DNA of 64,000 nucleotides from contig NZ_AP024238.1 of NCBI RefSeq assembly GCF_019973615.1, positions 3,927,989 to 3,991,988 on the forward strand, read 5' to 3'. Below the pieces are notes generated by a model, which was not told where the DNA came from, ran no database searches, and saw only the letters and a program-made list of their open reading frames with translations. Every line of letters starts with the position of its first letter. Within the stretch, counting starts at the first letter, position 1. Origin of the DNA: Rhodoferax lithotrophicus. Lineage in GTDB: Bacteria > Pseudomonadota > Gammaproteobacteria > Burkholderiales > Burkholderiaceae_C. Positions 52,085-60,468 of this stretch are shown here, in pieces. The translations under genes were made by a program, and so were the position numbers.

Positions 52085-53569
52085 ATGATTCAATTGCCCA
52101 AACCCATGCTCCTGATGCTCTGTGGCCTGTTGAGTGCGTTATGGGCCCAGGCCCAGGCCCAGGCCCAGGCTCAGCCCCTGCCGTTTGCGGTTGAAACGGC
52201 GCTGACACAGGCGCGCGTGCCGTTGGAGGCCGTATCCATCTGGGTGGCGCAAGCCGACCGGCAGGTTCCGCCCCGTTTGAGCCATCGCGCAGATGTCCCC
52301 ATGAACCCGGCCTCGGTGACGAAGTTAGTCACCATTTACGCAGCGCTGGATTTACTGGGCCCGGCCTTTGTCTGGCACACCCCGGTGTGGCTGGACGGCC
52401 CGGTCAAGGCCGGCGTGCTCCAAGGCAATCTGGTGATTCAAGGCCAGGGCGATCCCAAACTGGTGGTGGAACGGCTGTGGCTGCTGCTGCGCCGGGTGCA
52501 AGGCATGGGTGTGCAGCGCATTGCGGGCAACATCGTGCTGGATCGCCATACATTTGCCGTGCCACCGACAGACCCCGGAGAATTTGACGGTGAGCCCCTG
52601 CGCCCAGCCAACACCTCAGCAGATGCCTTGCTGCTGAACTTCAAAACCATGGTGATAACCTTCACCCCGGATGCCAACGGTTTGATTGCCCGAGTGCAAG
52701 TTGATCCACCACTGGCAGGTGTGGTTTTGCCCACTCAGGTGCCACTGTCCACATCCGCCGTATGCGGCGACTACCGGGCTGCCTTAAAAGCCAATTTTTC
52801 AGACCCCCAACGAATTCAGCTGGCGGGCAGCTTCCCGGCCAGTTGTGGTGAAAAAGTCTGGTCTGTGGCCTACCCCGACCCGGTCAGTTACAACGCCCGG
52901 GCCATCGACGGTTTGTGGCGCAGCATGGGCGGACAACTTGATGGCCGGGTCATCGACGGTGTTGCCCCCCCTTCTGCCGCCAGCTTTGAACTGATCTCAC
53001 CCACGCTGCTGGAGGTGGTGCGCGACATCAACAAGTTCAGCAACAACGTGATGGCACAGCAACTCTTTTTAACACTTGGCCGGCCAGCCCCCATAACCAG
53101 CCCGACGAGTCTGGGGAACGACACCCGCCCCGCTCCCGGCACACTGGCCGCCACCCCGGAATCAGCCCGCGCAGCCGTGCGTCAATGGTGGCAGCATCGC
53201 ATTCATGCCACCGATCTGCCCTTCATCGACAACGGTTCGGGCCTGTCACGCAGCACCCGCATCAGCGCCACGCAATTGGGACAACTGTTGCAAACCGCCT
53301 ACGCGTCACCCCAGATGCCTGAACTGATGTCGTCACTGCCACTGGTCGGAGTCGACGGCACGCTCAAACGCAGCCATGCAGCAACAGGGAGCGCACATCT
53401 GAAAACCGGCAGCCTGCGTGATGTCACGGCACTGGCCGGTTATGTACACGCGACCAGTGGCAAGCGTTACGTGCTGGTGGCCATCGTGAATCACCCCAAT
53501 GCAGCGGCGGTCAAGCCTGCGCTGGACGCACTGATTGACTGGGCGGTGATGGACAATCCAGACAAGTAA
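52085..53569 (+). CDS. dacB: D-alanyl-D-alanine carboxypeptidase/endopeptidase (PBP4 type)
   Basis: A periplasmic class C penicillin-binding protein of 494 residues that trims or cleaves peptidoglycan cross-links. The catalytic motifs are all present: SxxK in NPASVTKLVT, SxN in KFSNNVMAQQ, and KTG in HLKTGSLRDV. The signal peptide ends in an alternating Ala-Gln tract (AQAQAQAQAQ) produced by a 6-bp tandem repeat at the likely cleavage site. The ATG at 52085 is preferred, though 52046 is possible. The stop TAATG touches the reading frame of the next gene. Confidence 0.95.
   Translation: MIQLPKPMLLMLCGLLSALWAQAQAQAQAQPLPFAVETALTQARVPLEAVSIWVAQADRQVPPRLSHRADVPMNPASVTKLVTIYAALDLLGPAFVWHTPVWLDGPVKAGVLQGNLVIQGQGDPKLVVERLWLLLRRVQGMGVQRIAGNIVLDRHTFAVPPTDPGEFDGEPLRPANTSADALLLNFKTMVITFTPDANGLIARVQVDPPLAGVVLPTQVPLSTSAVCGDYRAALKANFSDPQRIQLAGSFPASCGEKVWSVAYPDPVSYNARAIDGLWRSMGGQLDGRVIDGVAPPSAASFELISPTLLEVVRDINKFSNNVMAQQLFLTLGRPAPITSPTSLGNDTRPAPGTLAATPESARAAVRQWWQHRIHATDLPFIDNGSGLSRSTRISATQLGQLLQTAYASPQMPELMSSLPLVGVDGTLKRSHAATGSAHLKTGSLRDVTALAGYVHATSGKRYVLVAIVNHPNAAAVKPALDALIDWAVMDNPDK
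52145..52174 (+). repeat. hexanucleotide tandem repeat in dacB signal peptide
   Basis: Four perfect GCCCAG units plus one GCTCAG encode five Ala-Gln pairs. Unit gain or loss would change the length by two residues without shifting frame. Confidence 0.9.
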
Positions 53570-53604
53570 TGCCACCTGGCACGCTGCCTCTTCCCTTGAA
53601 CACC

Positions 53605-53859
53605 ATGACCCTGACTGACCTGATCGGCACACTGGCCGCCATCCTGACCACCGTGAGTTTTTTGCCGCAAGCCCTGCACACCTTTCGCACCAAAGATGTC
53701 AAAGGCATCTCACTGGGCATGTACAGTGCGTTTACAGTGGGCGTAGCACTGTGGTTGGTCTATGGCCTGCTGCTGAATGCCTGGCCGGTGGTGATTGCCA
53801 ACTGCGTCACACTGGCGCTGGCAAGTGCCATCCTGGTGATGAAGTTGCGGTACCGTTAA
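53605..53859 (+). CDS. SemiSWEET-type transporter
   Basis: An 84-residue membrane protein with three hydrophobic helices, the half-size bacterial counterpart of SWEET sugar transporters. PQALHTFRTKDVKGIS at the end of helix 1 is the PQ-loop signature, and helix 3 is ANCVTLALASAILVM. It functions as a dimer in characterised cases. The ATG at 53605 gives the usual length; the ATG at 53569 overlapping the dacB stop would add twelve residues. Substrate sugar cannot be told. Confidence 0.9.
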   Translation: MTLTDLIGTLAAILTTVSFLPQALHTFRTKDVKGISLGMYSAFTVGVALWLVYGLLLNAWPVVIANCVTLALASAILVMKLRYR

Positions 53860-53938
53860 ACCACGGATCTCAAACTCGTATCCAACGATTCAAGGGTTTT
53901 CCCGACTCACTAACTCGGGAACAAACAGTTACGATCAT

Positions 53939-53955
53939 CCGTTCAAATAGTACGG
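53939..53955. promoter_or_regulatory. imperfect 17-bp palindrome upstream of the GDSL gene
   Basis: CCGTTCAAATAGTACGG has arms CCGT/ACGG plus inner matches. Flanking ACGATCAT and TCGT extend the symmetry loosely. It lies about 35 bases upstream of the ATG at 53987 and may bind a TetR-type repressor such as the one encoded at 56160, but this is inference. Confidence 0.35.
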
Positions 53956-53986
53956 TCGTTCTTTTTTAATCTTTTGGAGACAGTTG

Positions 53987-55351
53987 ATGAGGCAATTCAA
54001 AATTCTGGGTGTAGCCATGGCTGCAGCGCTGCTGGTAGCGGCTTGTGGCGGTGGTGGTGGGGACGGCAATCAAGCGTCAGCTGTCAAATTTACATCCATG
54101 GTGTCGTTTGGCGACAGCTTGAGTGATGTGGGAACCTACAAGGTGGGTGCCGTAGCGGCCATGGGTGGTGGCACTTATACGGTGAATGGCATCACGGGGG
54201 CCATTGGCGCAGAACCAACTCCCAGCAAAAACTGGACGGAGCTGGTTGCCTCCCAATTACGCCTACCCGCACCGTGCCCGGCACAAACAGGTCTGAACAG
54301 TGCCGCCGCTCTTGGTGGACCTGTTGCTGTTGTGAATTACCCTGCCTGCAACAACTACGCCCAAGGCGGCGCACGTGTGACCGACCCCGTTGGACCTGGC
54401 AGCGCCTCTGCCCCTGTGAACTCCCCCTTGGGTCAGTTGACCGTTCCCATCATTACCCAGATTTCCACCCACCTCACCAAAGTCGGTGGCAGCTTCAGCG
54501 GGACCGAACTGGTCACAGTGATGGCTGGTGGGAACGATGTTTTAGAGTTGCTGGATCAACTCAAGGCTAACGCGACGGCTGCGGGAACAACGGCATTTGG
54601 CAACACCTTGGTGGGCGGATTGGTTGCCCTGGTTCCCAACCCAGCCAACCAACCGGCAGCCATGCTGGCCATTGGCACAGCGCTTCAAACAGCAGCAGCG
54701 GTTCCTGGTGCCACGACCACAGACATTGTCACAGCAGCGGTCACCGCCGCATCGGGACAACCAGGAGTCACTCTTCCGATTAATTCCACCCCTATCGTTA
54801 CGGCTGCTACAGCGGCCGCCAATAAAGCAGGTGCTGACTACGCCACAACCAACGGCCCGAAGGCAGTCGCTGACATGGCGAAGGCTGGTGGTGAGTTGGC
54901 CGCCTATGTCAAAACTTTGATCATCGGCAAAGGTGCCAAGTACGTTGCCGTGGTTAACCTGCCTGATGTCAGTCTGACACCATCGTCCAAAGCACAGTCT
55001 GTGGAAACACAAGCATTGATCAGCAATATGGTGGTTTATTTCAACACCCAATTGCAAAATGGTCTGACGGGTGTAGCTGGCGTGACTGTTGTAGATGCGT
55101 ATGCGGATAACCGTAACCAAATCGCCAATCCTGCGAGTTATGCGCTGACCAATATCACAACTCCCGCCTGCAATCTGACAAAACCAAGCCCCAACGCCTT
55201 GGGTAGTTCGCTGGTGTGTAACACCACCAACGTCATTGCAGGAGACACATCCCATTACCTTTTTGCTGACACCGTTCACCCCACCCCCTACGGCTACAAG
55301 CTGCTTGCCCAACTGGTCACCAAGAGCATGGTTCTCGCTGGCTGGCTCTAA
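53987..55351 (+). CDS. GDSL-family esterase/lipase lipoprotein
   Basis: An exported lipoprotein of 454 residues. The lipobox is LLVAACGGGGG (Cys 19-20). SFGDSLSDVG gives the catalytic Ser and its oxyanion neighbour. NYAQGGARV and MAGGNDVL are blocks II and III with Gly and Asn. DTVHPTPYG supplies Asp and His. All four GDSL blocks are thus present. A helical region rich in Ala (about 190-310) sits between blocks III and V, longer than usual. The ATG at 53987 has GGAGA six bases upstream. OmpW follows after 27 bases, so they are probably cotranscribed. It may release fatty acids from lipids or esters outside the inner membrane. Confidence 0.92.
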   Translation: MRQFKILGVAMAAALLVAACGGGGGDGNQASAVKFTSMVSFGDSLSDVGTYKVGAVAAMGGGTYTVNGITGAIGAEPTPSKNWTELVASQLRLPAPCPAQTGLNSAAALGGPVAVVNYPACNNYAQGGARVTDPVGPGSASAPVNSPLGQLTVPIITQISTHLTKVGGSFSGTELVTVMAGGNDVLELLDQLKANATAAGTTAFGNTLVGGLVALVPNPANQPAAMLAIGTALQTAAAVPGATTTDIVTAAVTAASGQPGVTLPINSTPIVTAATAAANKAGADYATTNGPKAVADMAKAGGELAAYVKTLIIGKGAKYVAVVNLPDVSLTPSSKAQSVETQALISNMVVYFNTQLQNGLTGVAGVTVVDAYADNRNQIANPASYALTNITTPACNLTKPSPNALGSSLVCNTTNVIAGDTSHYLFADTVHPTPYGYKLLAQLVTKSMVLAGWL

Positions 55352-55378
55352 TTGAATTGACCTTTTCGGAGAACCCTC

Positions 55379-56047
55379 ATGAAAACCAACATAAAGTTCC
55401 TTGCCGCAGCGGCAGTACTGACCACCAGCACGGCTTTTGCTCAAACCGCTGGCACCTGGATGGCGCGTATGGGTGTCACCACCATCACACCACAAGTCGA
55501 CAGTGGTTATTTATCAGCACCTGACTACATGGGCGGCACCAAAGCGGATGTAGGTTCCAACACCCAGCTCAGTGGTGGTATCACCTACATGTACACCGAT
55601 CATTGGGCGGTTGATGTCCCTCTCGCCATGCCGTTTACCCACAAGATCATTGGTGACGGCGCACTGAAAGGCGCAGGCGACCTGGCTGAAGTCAAGGCCA
55701 TTCCATTTACCGTGTTCCTGCAGTACCGCTTCATGGAGGCCAACGCCAAGTTTCGACCCTATGTAGGGCTGGGGGCCACTTATGCCTACTTCTTTGATGA
55801 GCAGGGTAGTGGCAAACTCACCGCCACAACCAATCCTGGCGGCTTACCAACCAAGATGACGGTGGACTCCAAATGGGCGCTAACCCCCCAGATTGGTGCA
55901 ACGTTCGCCATCAACGACAAATGGTTTGTTGACCTGCACTACAGCAAGTCGTTCCTGAAAACAACAACGCATTTTTCAACCGGACAACACTTGGATATCA
56001 CCCTGGATCCGGTGGCGTATGGCATCGACATTGGTTACAAGTTCTGA
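55379..56047 (+). CDS. ompW: OmpW-family outer-membrane protein
   Basis: An outer-membrane beta-barrel of 222 residues. The signal peptide ends TAFAQ. GTWMARMGVTTITP begins the first strand. AIPFTVFLQYRF and RPYVGLGATYAYFF are typical OmpW strands, and YGIDIGYKF ends on Phe for BAM. OmpW proteins form narrow hydrophobic channels. It follows the GDSL lipoprotein, which suggests that the channel takes up its hydrophobic product. A strong terminator lies 28 bases after the stop. Confidence 0.94.
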   Translation: MKTNIKFLAAAAVLTTSTAFAQTAGTWMARMGVTTITPQVDSGYLSAPDYMGGTKADVGSNTQLSGGITYMYTDHWAVDVPLAMPFTHKIIGDGALKGAGDLAEVKAIPFTVFLQYRFMEANAKFRPYVGLGATYAYFFDEQGSGKLTATTNPGGLPTKMTVDSKWALTPQIGATFAINDKWFVDLHYSKSFLKTTTHFSTGQHLDITLDPVAYGIDIGYKF

Positions 56048-56074
56048 AACCATTCGCAGCACCTGCGCTTGATC

Positions 56075-56101
56075 AAAAAGCCCCGCCAGTCGGGGCTTTT
56101 T
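56075..56101 (+). terminator. intrinsic terminator after ompW
   Basis: AAAAAGCCCCG, loop CCAGT, CGGGGCTTTTT: an 11-bp stem with a T-run on both strands. It can end the ompW transcript and the opposing TetR transcript. Confidence 0.95.
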
Positions 56102-56159
56102 CATGCTCGGAGGGAAAGTATCCACATTGAGCAGCAAGCCCTGTCTACCAGGAGTTTGT

Positions 56160-56924
56160 TCATTTGGGTGGTTCAAATTGATCTTTGAAGGATTGGAGCC
56201 AGATATACGTCAAGGTTTCTACAACCGCATCCCTGTCGCCTGCAATGGCAGACAGACTCTGGTCTGCATACAGAAAAATGGAGGAGAGGTATTGGTCCAC
56301 CATCCCCCCTAATGCGTAGGCACGGCGCTGTAACTCCACATCACTGGTTTGGCCACCAAACCCACTGGAGAGACGTTTCTTTTTGACCGATTCCACCACT
56401 GTTGCGTTCCAGTCACGATTGAGAGACTGAAGAATGGTCTTTGCCTTGGGAAACGTTTCGTAATGATTGAGCAGGCATTTCATCAGCCCGCAGTTTTGCT
56501 CAAACAATCGGCTGTAAGTCTGCGTGGACTGGCGAACCGATGCTTCGTAGCCCACACTTGAACGGGCTGCCGCCAGCATCCGCTCTTTCATGAACACGAC
56601 AAAATCCTGCAATATCTGCTCCAGCAAACTATCCCGATCCGGGAAATACTGGTAGAGCGTGCCTTGGGCGATTTCCACCTGCAGGCAAATATCCTGCACC
56701 TTGAGAGCATCCAGCGAAGTAGATTCCAGGAGCGCGCAAGCAGCCCACCGAATGCGCAATTCAGTACGAATACCTTTGCGCAAACCCTCCTGGCGTGATT
56801 GCTCAAGCAAAACCTCACGGTAAGCGTAAGCTTTCTCCATCTCACCGCCACCGAGACTCAGCACCTTACTCGGCTTGTCTTCAAGCATCTTAAAGCTCTG
56901 ATTCGTTTGTGAACTTCCTGTCAT
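56160..56924 (-). CDS. TetR-family transcriptional regulator
   Basis: A 254-residue repressor-type protein. The helix-turn-helix (about residues 60-95) reads DALKVQDICLQVEIAQGTLYQYFPDRDSLLEQ, of which the tail TLYQYFPDRDSL is the TetR signature. The N-terminal extension of about 45 residues is longer than usual. The ATG at 56924 has GGAGGT just upstream; 56936 and longer frames lack one. It is divergent from the acyl-CoA ligase gene (150 bases between starts) and convergent with ompW, which suggests control of fatty-acid-like metabolism. An 18-bp palindrome sits in the divergent region. Confidence 0.93.
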   Translation of the reverse strand: MTGSSQTNQSFKMLEDKPSKVLSLGGGEMEKAYAYREVLLEQSRQEGLRKGIRTELRIRWAACALLESTSLDALKVQDICLQVEIAQGTLYQYFPDRDSLLEQILQDFVVFMKERMLAAARSSVGYEASVRQSTQTYSRLFEQNCGLMKCLLNHYETFPKAKTILQSLNRDWNATVVESVKKKRLSSGFGGQTSDVELQRRAYALGGMVDQYLSSIFLYADQSLSAIAGDRDAVVETLTYIWLQSFKDQFEPPK

Positions 56925-56971
56925 CGGCACCTCCATAACGGATTCATTCTTGCACAAAATAAAAACTGAGG

Positions 56972-56989
56972 TCATAATCATTTTTATGA
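56972..56989. promoter_or_regulatory. palindrome in the TetR/ligase divergent promoter
   Basis: TCATAA - 6 bases - TTATGA, an 18-bp inverted repeat in an AT-rich gap between the TetR gene and the ligase gene. It is a candidate operator; its sequence does not match the palindrome at 53939. Confidence 0.4.
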
Positions 56990-57074
56990 AATGCCCAAAA
57001 TTGTCCCATCCACCGCATCTTCCCGTCACAGCTCTATCCAATGACCAACACGAGGCCTTCACGCGTCAGGCCAC

Positions 57075-59435
57075 ATGAATACCTTTACCCATTCCTTGGC
57101 GGAAGAGCTTCGCCGCGCAGCACGACAAACACCAGACAAGCCTTTTATCCGAATGGTGACTGGCGAATGGACCTATGCACAAGTGGATCGTCAATCAGAT
57201 GCTCTGGCAGCAGGACTTTTTGCTCAAGGGGTTCGTCAAGGCCACAACGTCAGCCTATTACTTCCCAACTGCATTGAATTTGTGCTCGCCTGGTTTGCAC
57301 TGGCCAAGCTGGCAGCGGTGTGTGCCCCCTTAAACACCTCGTTTCGCGGGCAAACCCTGACCAACGCCATCAACCTGGTAGAAAGCCGTCTGCTTATCGT
57401 GCACACCAGCCTGTGGCCGCAGTTTGAGGAAGTTCGCTCCCAATTGACGACCATCCGACAGATCGTGGTGGTAGAAGGTGCAGGTGACGCATCCACCCAG
57501 TCTTGGACGGAATTGGTGAACCAACCTCACCCGGTTCCAGAATACCCAAACGCCACCTTTTCCAGCCTGTGCCTGCTGCTGTACACCTCGGGCACCACGG
57601 GTCGATCCAAAGCGGCCATGATTTCCAACCGCTTTGTGCTGCGCCAGGCCCAAGGTGTCATCGAAGGGCTGGCACTGCGGCCAGACGATGTGCTGTACTG
57701 CCCCTATCCAATGTTCCACCTGGATGCCGCCGTGATGACCCTTGCACCCGCACTGCTGTTGCGCAGCGTGGCCGCTATCGGTGAACGTTTCAGCGTGTCG
57801 CACTACTGGGACGAGGTACGTGCCTTCAAAGCCACCGTGTTTGACTTCATGGGTGCCACGCTCACCATGTTGTGGAAACAGCCCCCTTCGCCGAAGGATC
57901 GCGACCATTTCGCCCGCTTGGGCTGGGGTGTGCCGATGCCGCAATGGGCTCCCGAGTTTGAAGCCCGTTTTGGCTGTCGCTTGGTAGAGTTGTACGGAAC
58001 CACCGAGGTTGGCGGCATCATCTATACACCACAAAATCCACCACGCCGCCCTGGCTCATGTGGCAAAGCCACTCCACCCTGGGAGGTGAAATTGATCGAC
58101 GATCAGGGCTTCGACGTTCCTGCAGGAACACCTGGTGAATTGGTGGTGCGCTCCAATGAACCTTCCATCCTGATGGACGGCTACTGGGGCATGCCCGAAG
58201 CAACGCGTGAAGCCTTTCGAGACCAGTGGTTTCATACCGGTGACGTGCTGACCCAGGATGCCGACGGCTGGTTGTATTTTGTCGGACGACGCAAGGACAT
58301 CGTGCGCCGACGCGGTGAAAACATATCGGCCGCAGAAGTCGAGTTAGATATTGAACTGCACCCCGATGTGCTGGAATGCGCCGTAGTCGGTGTTCCCAGT
58401 GACATGACCGAAGAAGAAGTCATGGCCTGCGTGGTACTGCGCAGTGGCAGCACACTGACACCACACGATCTGACCGATTGGTGTGCCAGCAAAATGGCCA
58501 AATTCATGATTCCACGATACGTACGAATCCTCCCCAGCCTGCCCAAGACACCTACTGACAAAATCGAAAAATTCAAATTACGTGAACAGGGAACAGCACT
58601 GGCCTGGGATCGGGACCAGCCCAACCACACTTCAACCACACTTCAACCACACTTCAACCCAAGAACAACACCCATGAAATACGTCACCCTTGAAACCCAG
58701 GGGCAGGTCAGCCTCGTCACACTTAATCGGCCCGAGCGACTGAATGCCATTGGCCTGGAATTGCTGCAGAACCTGCATGAGGCGCTGGTGGCTGCTCAAG
58801 CTGATCCGCAGACAAACGCTATCGTTCTCACAGGAGCCGGACGCGCCTTTTGTGCGGGTGACGATTTGAAGGAATTTGCCCAGCAAGCCGCCACCCCGGC
58901 AACGGTCAGTGAGACCTGTGACCGCATTCAGCAGATCACCCGGGACATCATGTTTGGCCCGAAGCTGGTGATTGGCGCGGTGCATGGATTTGCGGTAGGG
59001 GGCGGATTTGAGTGGCTACTCAACTGCGACCTGATCGTAGCTGCAGACAATCTGGTAGCTTTTTTCCCCGAGATGGCACTGGGCCACTTTGTGACAGGCG
59101 GAGTGACCCATTTGCTGCCACAAGCACTGGGGCATCAGCGTGCGATGGAACTGATCGTCCTGGGCGAGCACCTGAGTGCAGGCACCTTGCAGCAACTGGG
59201 CCTGATCAACCGCGTCGTGGCATGGGAAGCCATGTTGCCAACAGCGCTGACCCTGGCGAACCAAGTAGCCAGCCGTTCCAGGCTAGCCACTTCACAGCTC
59301 AAACGCGTCATGACCACACAACTATCAACCCAACTCACCGGTGCACTGGAGCATGAACGTCAAGCTGCCATGGCGTGTTTTGCCAATGCGGACACGGCTC
59401 ATCGCATCCAGGCCTTCACATCACATCGACATTAA
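57075..59435 (+). CDS. acyl-CoA ligase fused to enoyl-CoA hydratase
   Basis: A 786-residue fusion. Residues 1-520 are an AMP-forming acyl-CoA synthetase of the CaiC-like group: LLLYTSGTTGRSKAAM (ATP loop), ELYGTTEVGG, GDVLTQDADGWLYFVGRRKD and late TPTDKIEKF with the catalytic Lys. Residues 534-786 are a crotonase-fold hydratase starting at MKYVTLETQG (ATG 58674), with GAGRAFCAGDD, AVHGFAVGGGFEW and FFPEMALGHF containing the family Glu residues. The joint is a stretch of 11-bp tandem repeats read in frame as NHTSTTLQPHFN. Together they could activate an acid and hydrate its enoyl-CoA. The last codons overlap the convergent Sua5 gene by four bases. Confidence 0.88.
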   Translation: MNTFTHSLAEELRRAARQTPDKPFIRMVTGEWTYAQVDRQSDALAAGLFAQGVRQGHNVSLLLPNCIEFVLAWFALAKLAAVCAPLNTSFRGQTLTNAINLVESRLLIVHTSLWPQFEEVRSQLTTIRQIVVVEGAGDASTQSWTELVNQPHPVPEYPNATFSSLCLLLYTSGTTGRSKAAMISNRFVLRQAQGVIEGLALRPDDVLYCPYPMFHLDAAVMTLAPALLLRSVAAIGERFSVSHYWDEVRAFKATVFDFMGATLTMLWKQPPSPKDRDHFARLGWGVPMPQWAPEFEARFGCRLVELYGTTEVGGIIYTPQNPPRRPGSCGKATPPWEVKLIDDQGFDVPAGTPGELVVRSNEPSILMDGYWGMPEATREAFRDQWFHTGDVLTQDADGWLYFVGRRKDIVRRRGENISAAEVELDIELHPDVLECAVVGVPSDMTEEEVMACVVLRSGSTLTPHDLTDWCASKMAKFMIPRYVRILPSLPKTPTDKIEKFKLREQGTALAWDRDQPNHTSTTLQPHFNPRTTPMKYVTLETQGQVSLVTLNRPERLNAIGLELLQNLHEALVAAQADPQTNAIVLTGAGRAFCAGDDLKEFAQQAATPATVSETCDRIQQITRDIMFGPKLVIGAVHGFAVGGGFEWLLNCDLIVAADNLVAFFPEMALGHFVTGGVTHLLPQALGHQRAMELIVLGEHLSAGTLQQLGLINRVVAWEAMLPTALTLANQVASRSRLATSQLKRVMTTQLSTQLTGALEHERQAAMACFANADTAHRIQAFTSHRH
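58622..58660 (+). repeat. 11-bp tandem repeat at the ligase/hydratase joint
   Basis: Three and a half units of CAACCACACTT. Because 11 is not a multiple of 3, adding or losing a unit would break the fusion and leave the second half to start on its own ATG at 58674. Confidence 0.9.
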
Positions 59436-60463
59436 CTGGCAGCCCGCTGCAAACGGTCGCGCACACCGTCCCAGTCCTGGGCATCGGGCGGTGTCTCGAT
59501 CCAGATCAGCTTGACTCCCTGGGCATCAAAATCGCGCAGTGCAGCAAACAATTGCTGGGCGGTACTGGCGGCATCGTCGGGCATACGCCGGTACAACACG
59601 TGTGTCGAAGCTTTCGCCACCACGGTGCGGCTGTAGACGGCAATACTCGGGCGAACTGTCTGGCTTGGAGCCTCGTGGCCCAGTAGCGTGAGGGCGGTCT
59701 GCAAATCCTTGGCGGTCATCAAGCGCACCGTGGCTTGAGGGGCGTAATGTGATTCAAGGGTCCCAGAGGCCTTGGGCGCAGGTGCAGCAAGCGCTGATAG
59801 CTCACTTTTCAAGAGCACCTTCAATCCACAAACAGCTTGCACCTGCGCAGGGGTGATGGCTCCTGGCCGCAACAGCACCGGTTGACCCCGGGTGCAGTCG
59901 ATGATGGTGGACTCAATACCCACCTGGCAAGCCCCGCCATCCAGAATCAGCAAATCATCACCGAACTCAGCCTGCACATGCGCTGCCGTGGTCGGGCTGA
60001 CACGGCCAAACTGGTTGGCGCTGGGGGCGGCCACGCCCCACACCGGCAAAGCATCGAGGCCCACATCCTCCAGCAGCTTGGTCAGCAAAGCCTGAGCCAC
60101 CGGGTGTGAGGGGCAACGCAGGCCAATGCTGGGGTTGCCACCGGCAGCCGCGCTGGCCACACCGGGGCGGCGCGGCAGGATCAGCGTCAGCGGGCCGGGC
60201 CAGAAGGCTTGCATCAACTTCTGGGCGAATTCGGGAACTGCAGAGGCGTAATGCGCCACCGCATCAGCATGGGCCACATGGACGATCAACGGGTGATCCG
60301 CCGGGCGGCCTTTGGCACGGAATATCTGCGCCACCGCCGCGTCGTCATCGGCATGGGCGGCCAGTCCGTAGACCGTTTCAGTAGGCAAGCCCAACAGCTT
60401 GCCAGCCCTTATCTGGTCTGCAGCAGCCGCTATGGATTCGGGTGCGCTTGCGGGGAGGATCAT
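59432..60463 (-). CDS. L-threonylcarbamoyladenylate synthase, long Sua5 type
   Basis: A 343-residue enzyme that makes threonylcarbamoyl-AMP, the first step of t6A. The YrdC domain has GLPTETVYGLAAHA and FRAKGRPADHPLIVHV, with the KxR and PxxxPL signatures. A Ser-rich APSANQFGRVSPTTAAHV is the substrate loop. The C-terminal Sua5 domain (about 215-343) is present, joined by the linker KSELSALAAPAPKASGT in which a degenerate dispersed repeat can be seen. It ends on the same bases as the convergent ligase-hydratase gene and lies six bases after purK. Confidence 0.93.
   Translation of the reverse strand: MILPASAPESIAAAADQIRAGKLLGLPTETVYGLAAHADDDAAVAQIFRAKGRPADHPLIVHVAHADAVAHYASAVPEFAQKLMQAFWPGPLTLILPRRPGVASAAAGGNPSIGLRCPSHPVAQALLTKLLEDVGLDALPVWGVAAPSANQFGRVSPTTAAHVQAEFGDDLLILDGGACQVGIESTIIDCTRGQPVLLRPGAITPAQVQAVCGLKVLLKSELSALAAPAPKASGTLESHYAPQATVRLMTAKDLQTALTLLGHEAPSQTVRPSIAVYSRTVVAKASTHVLYRRMPDDAASTAQQLFAALRDFDAQGVKLIWIETPPDAQDWDGVRDRLQRAAS
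59766..59812 (-). repeat. possible degenerate dispersed repeat in the Sua5 linker
   Basis: The plus strand has GAGGCC, then CAAGCGCTGATAGCTCACTTTT, the reverse orientation of the family core. The copy is weak, but its site in a variable linker fits the in-frame pattern. Confidence 0.35.
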
Positions 60464-60468
60464 GGCTC

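Noticed and set aside
56160..57062. Longer TetR frame starting at 57062
   Set aside because: The added residues have no family match and would cross the divergent promoter; ATG 56924 has a clear GGAGGT.
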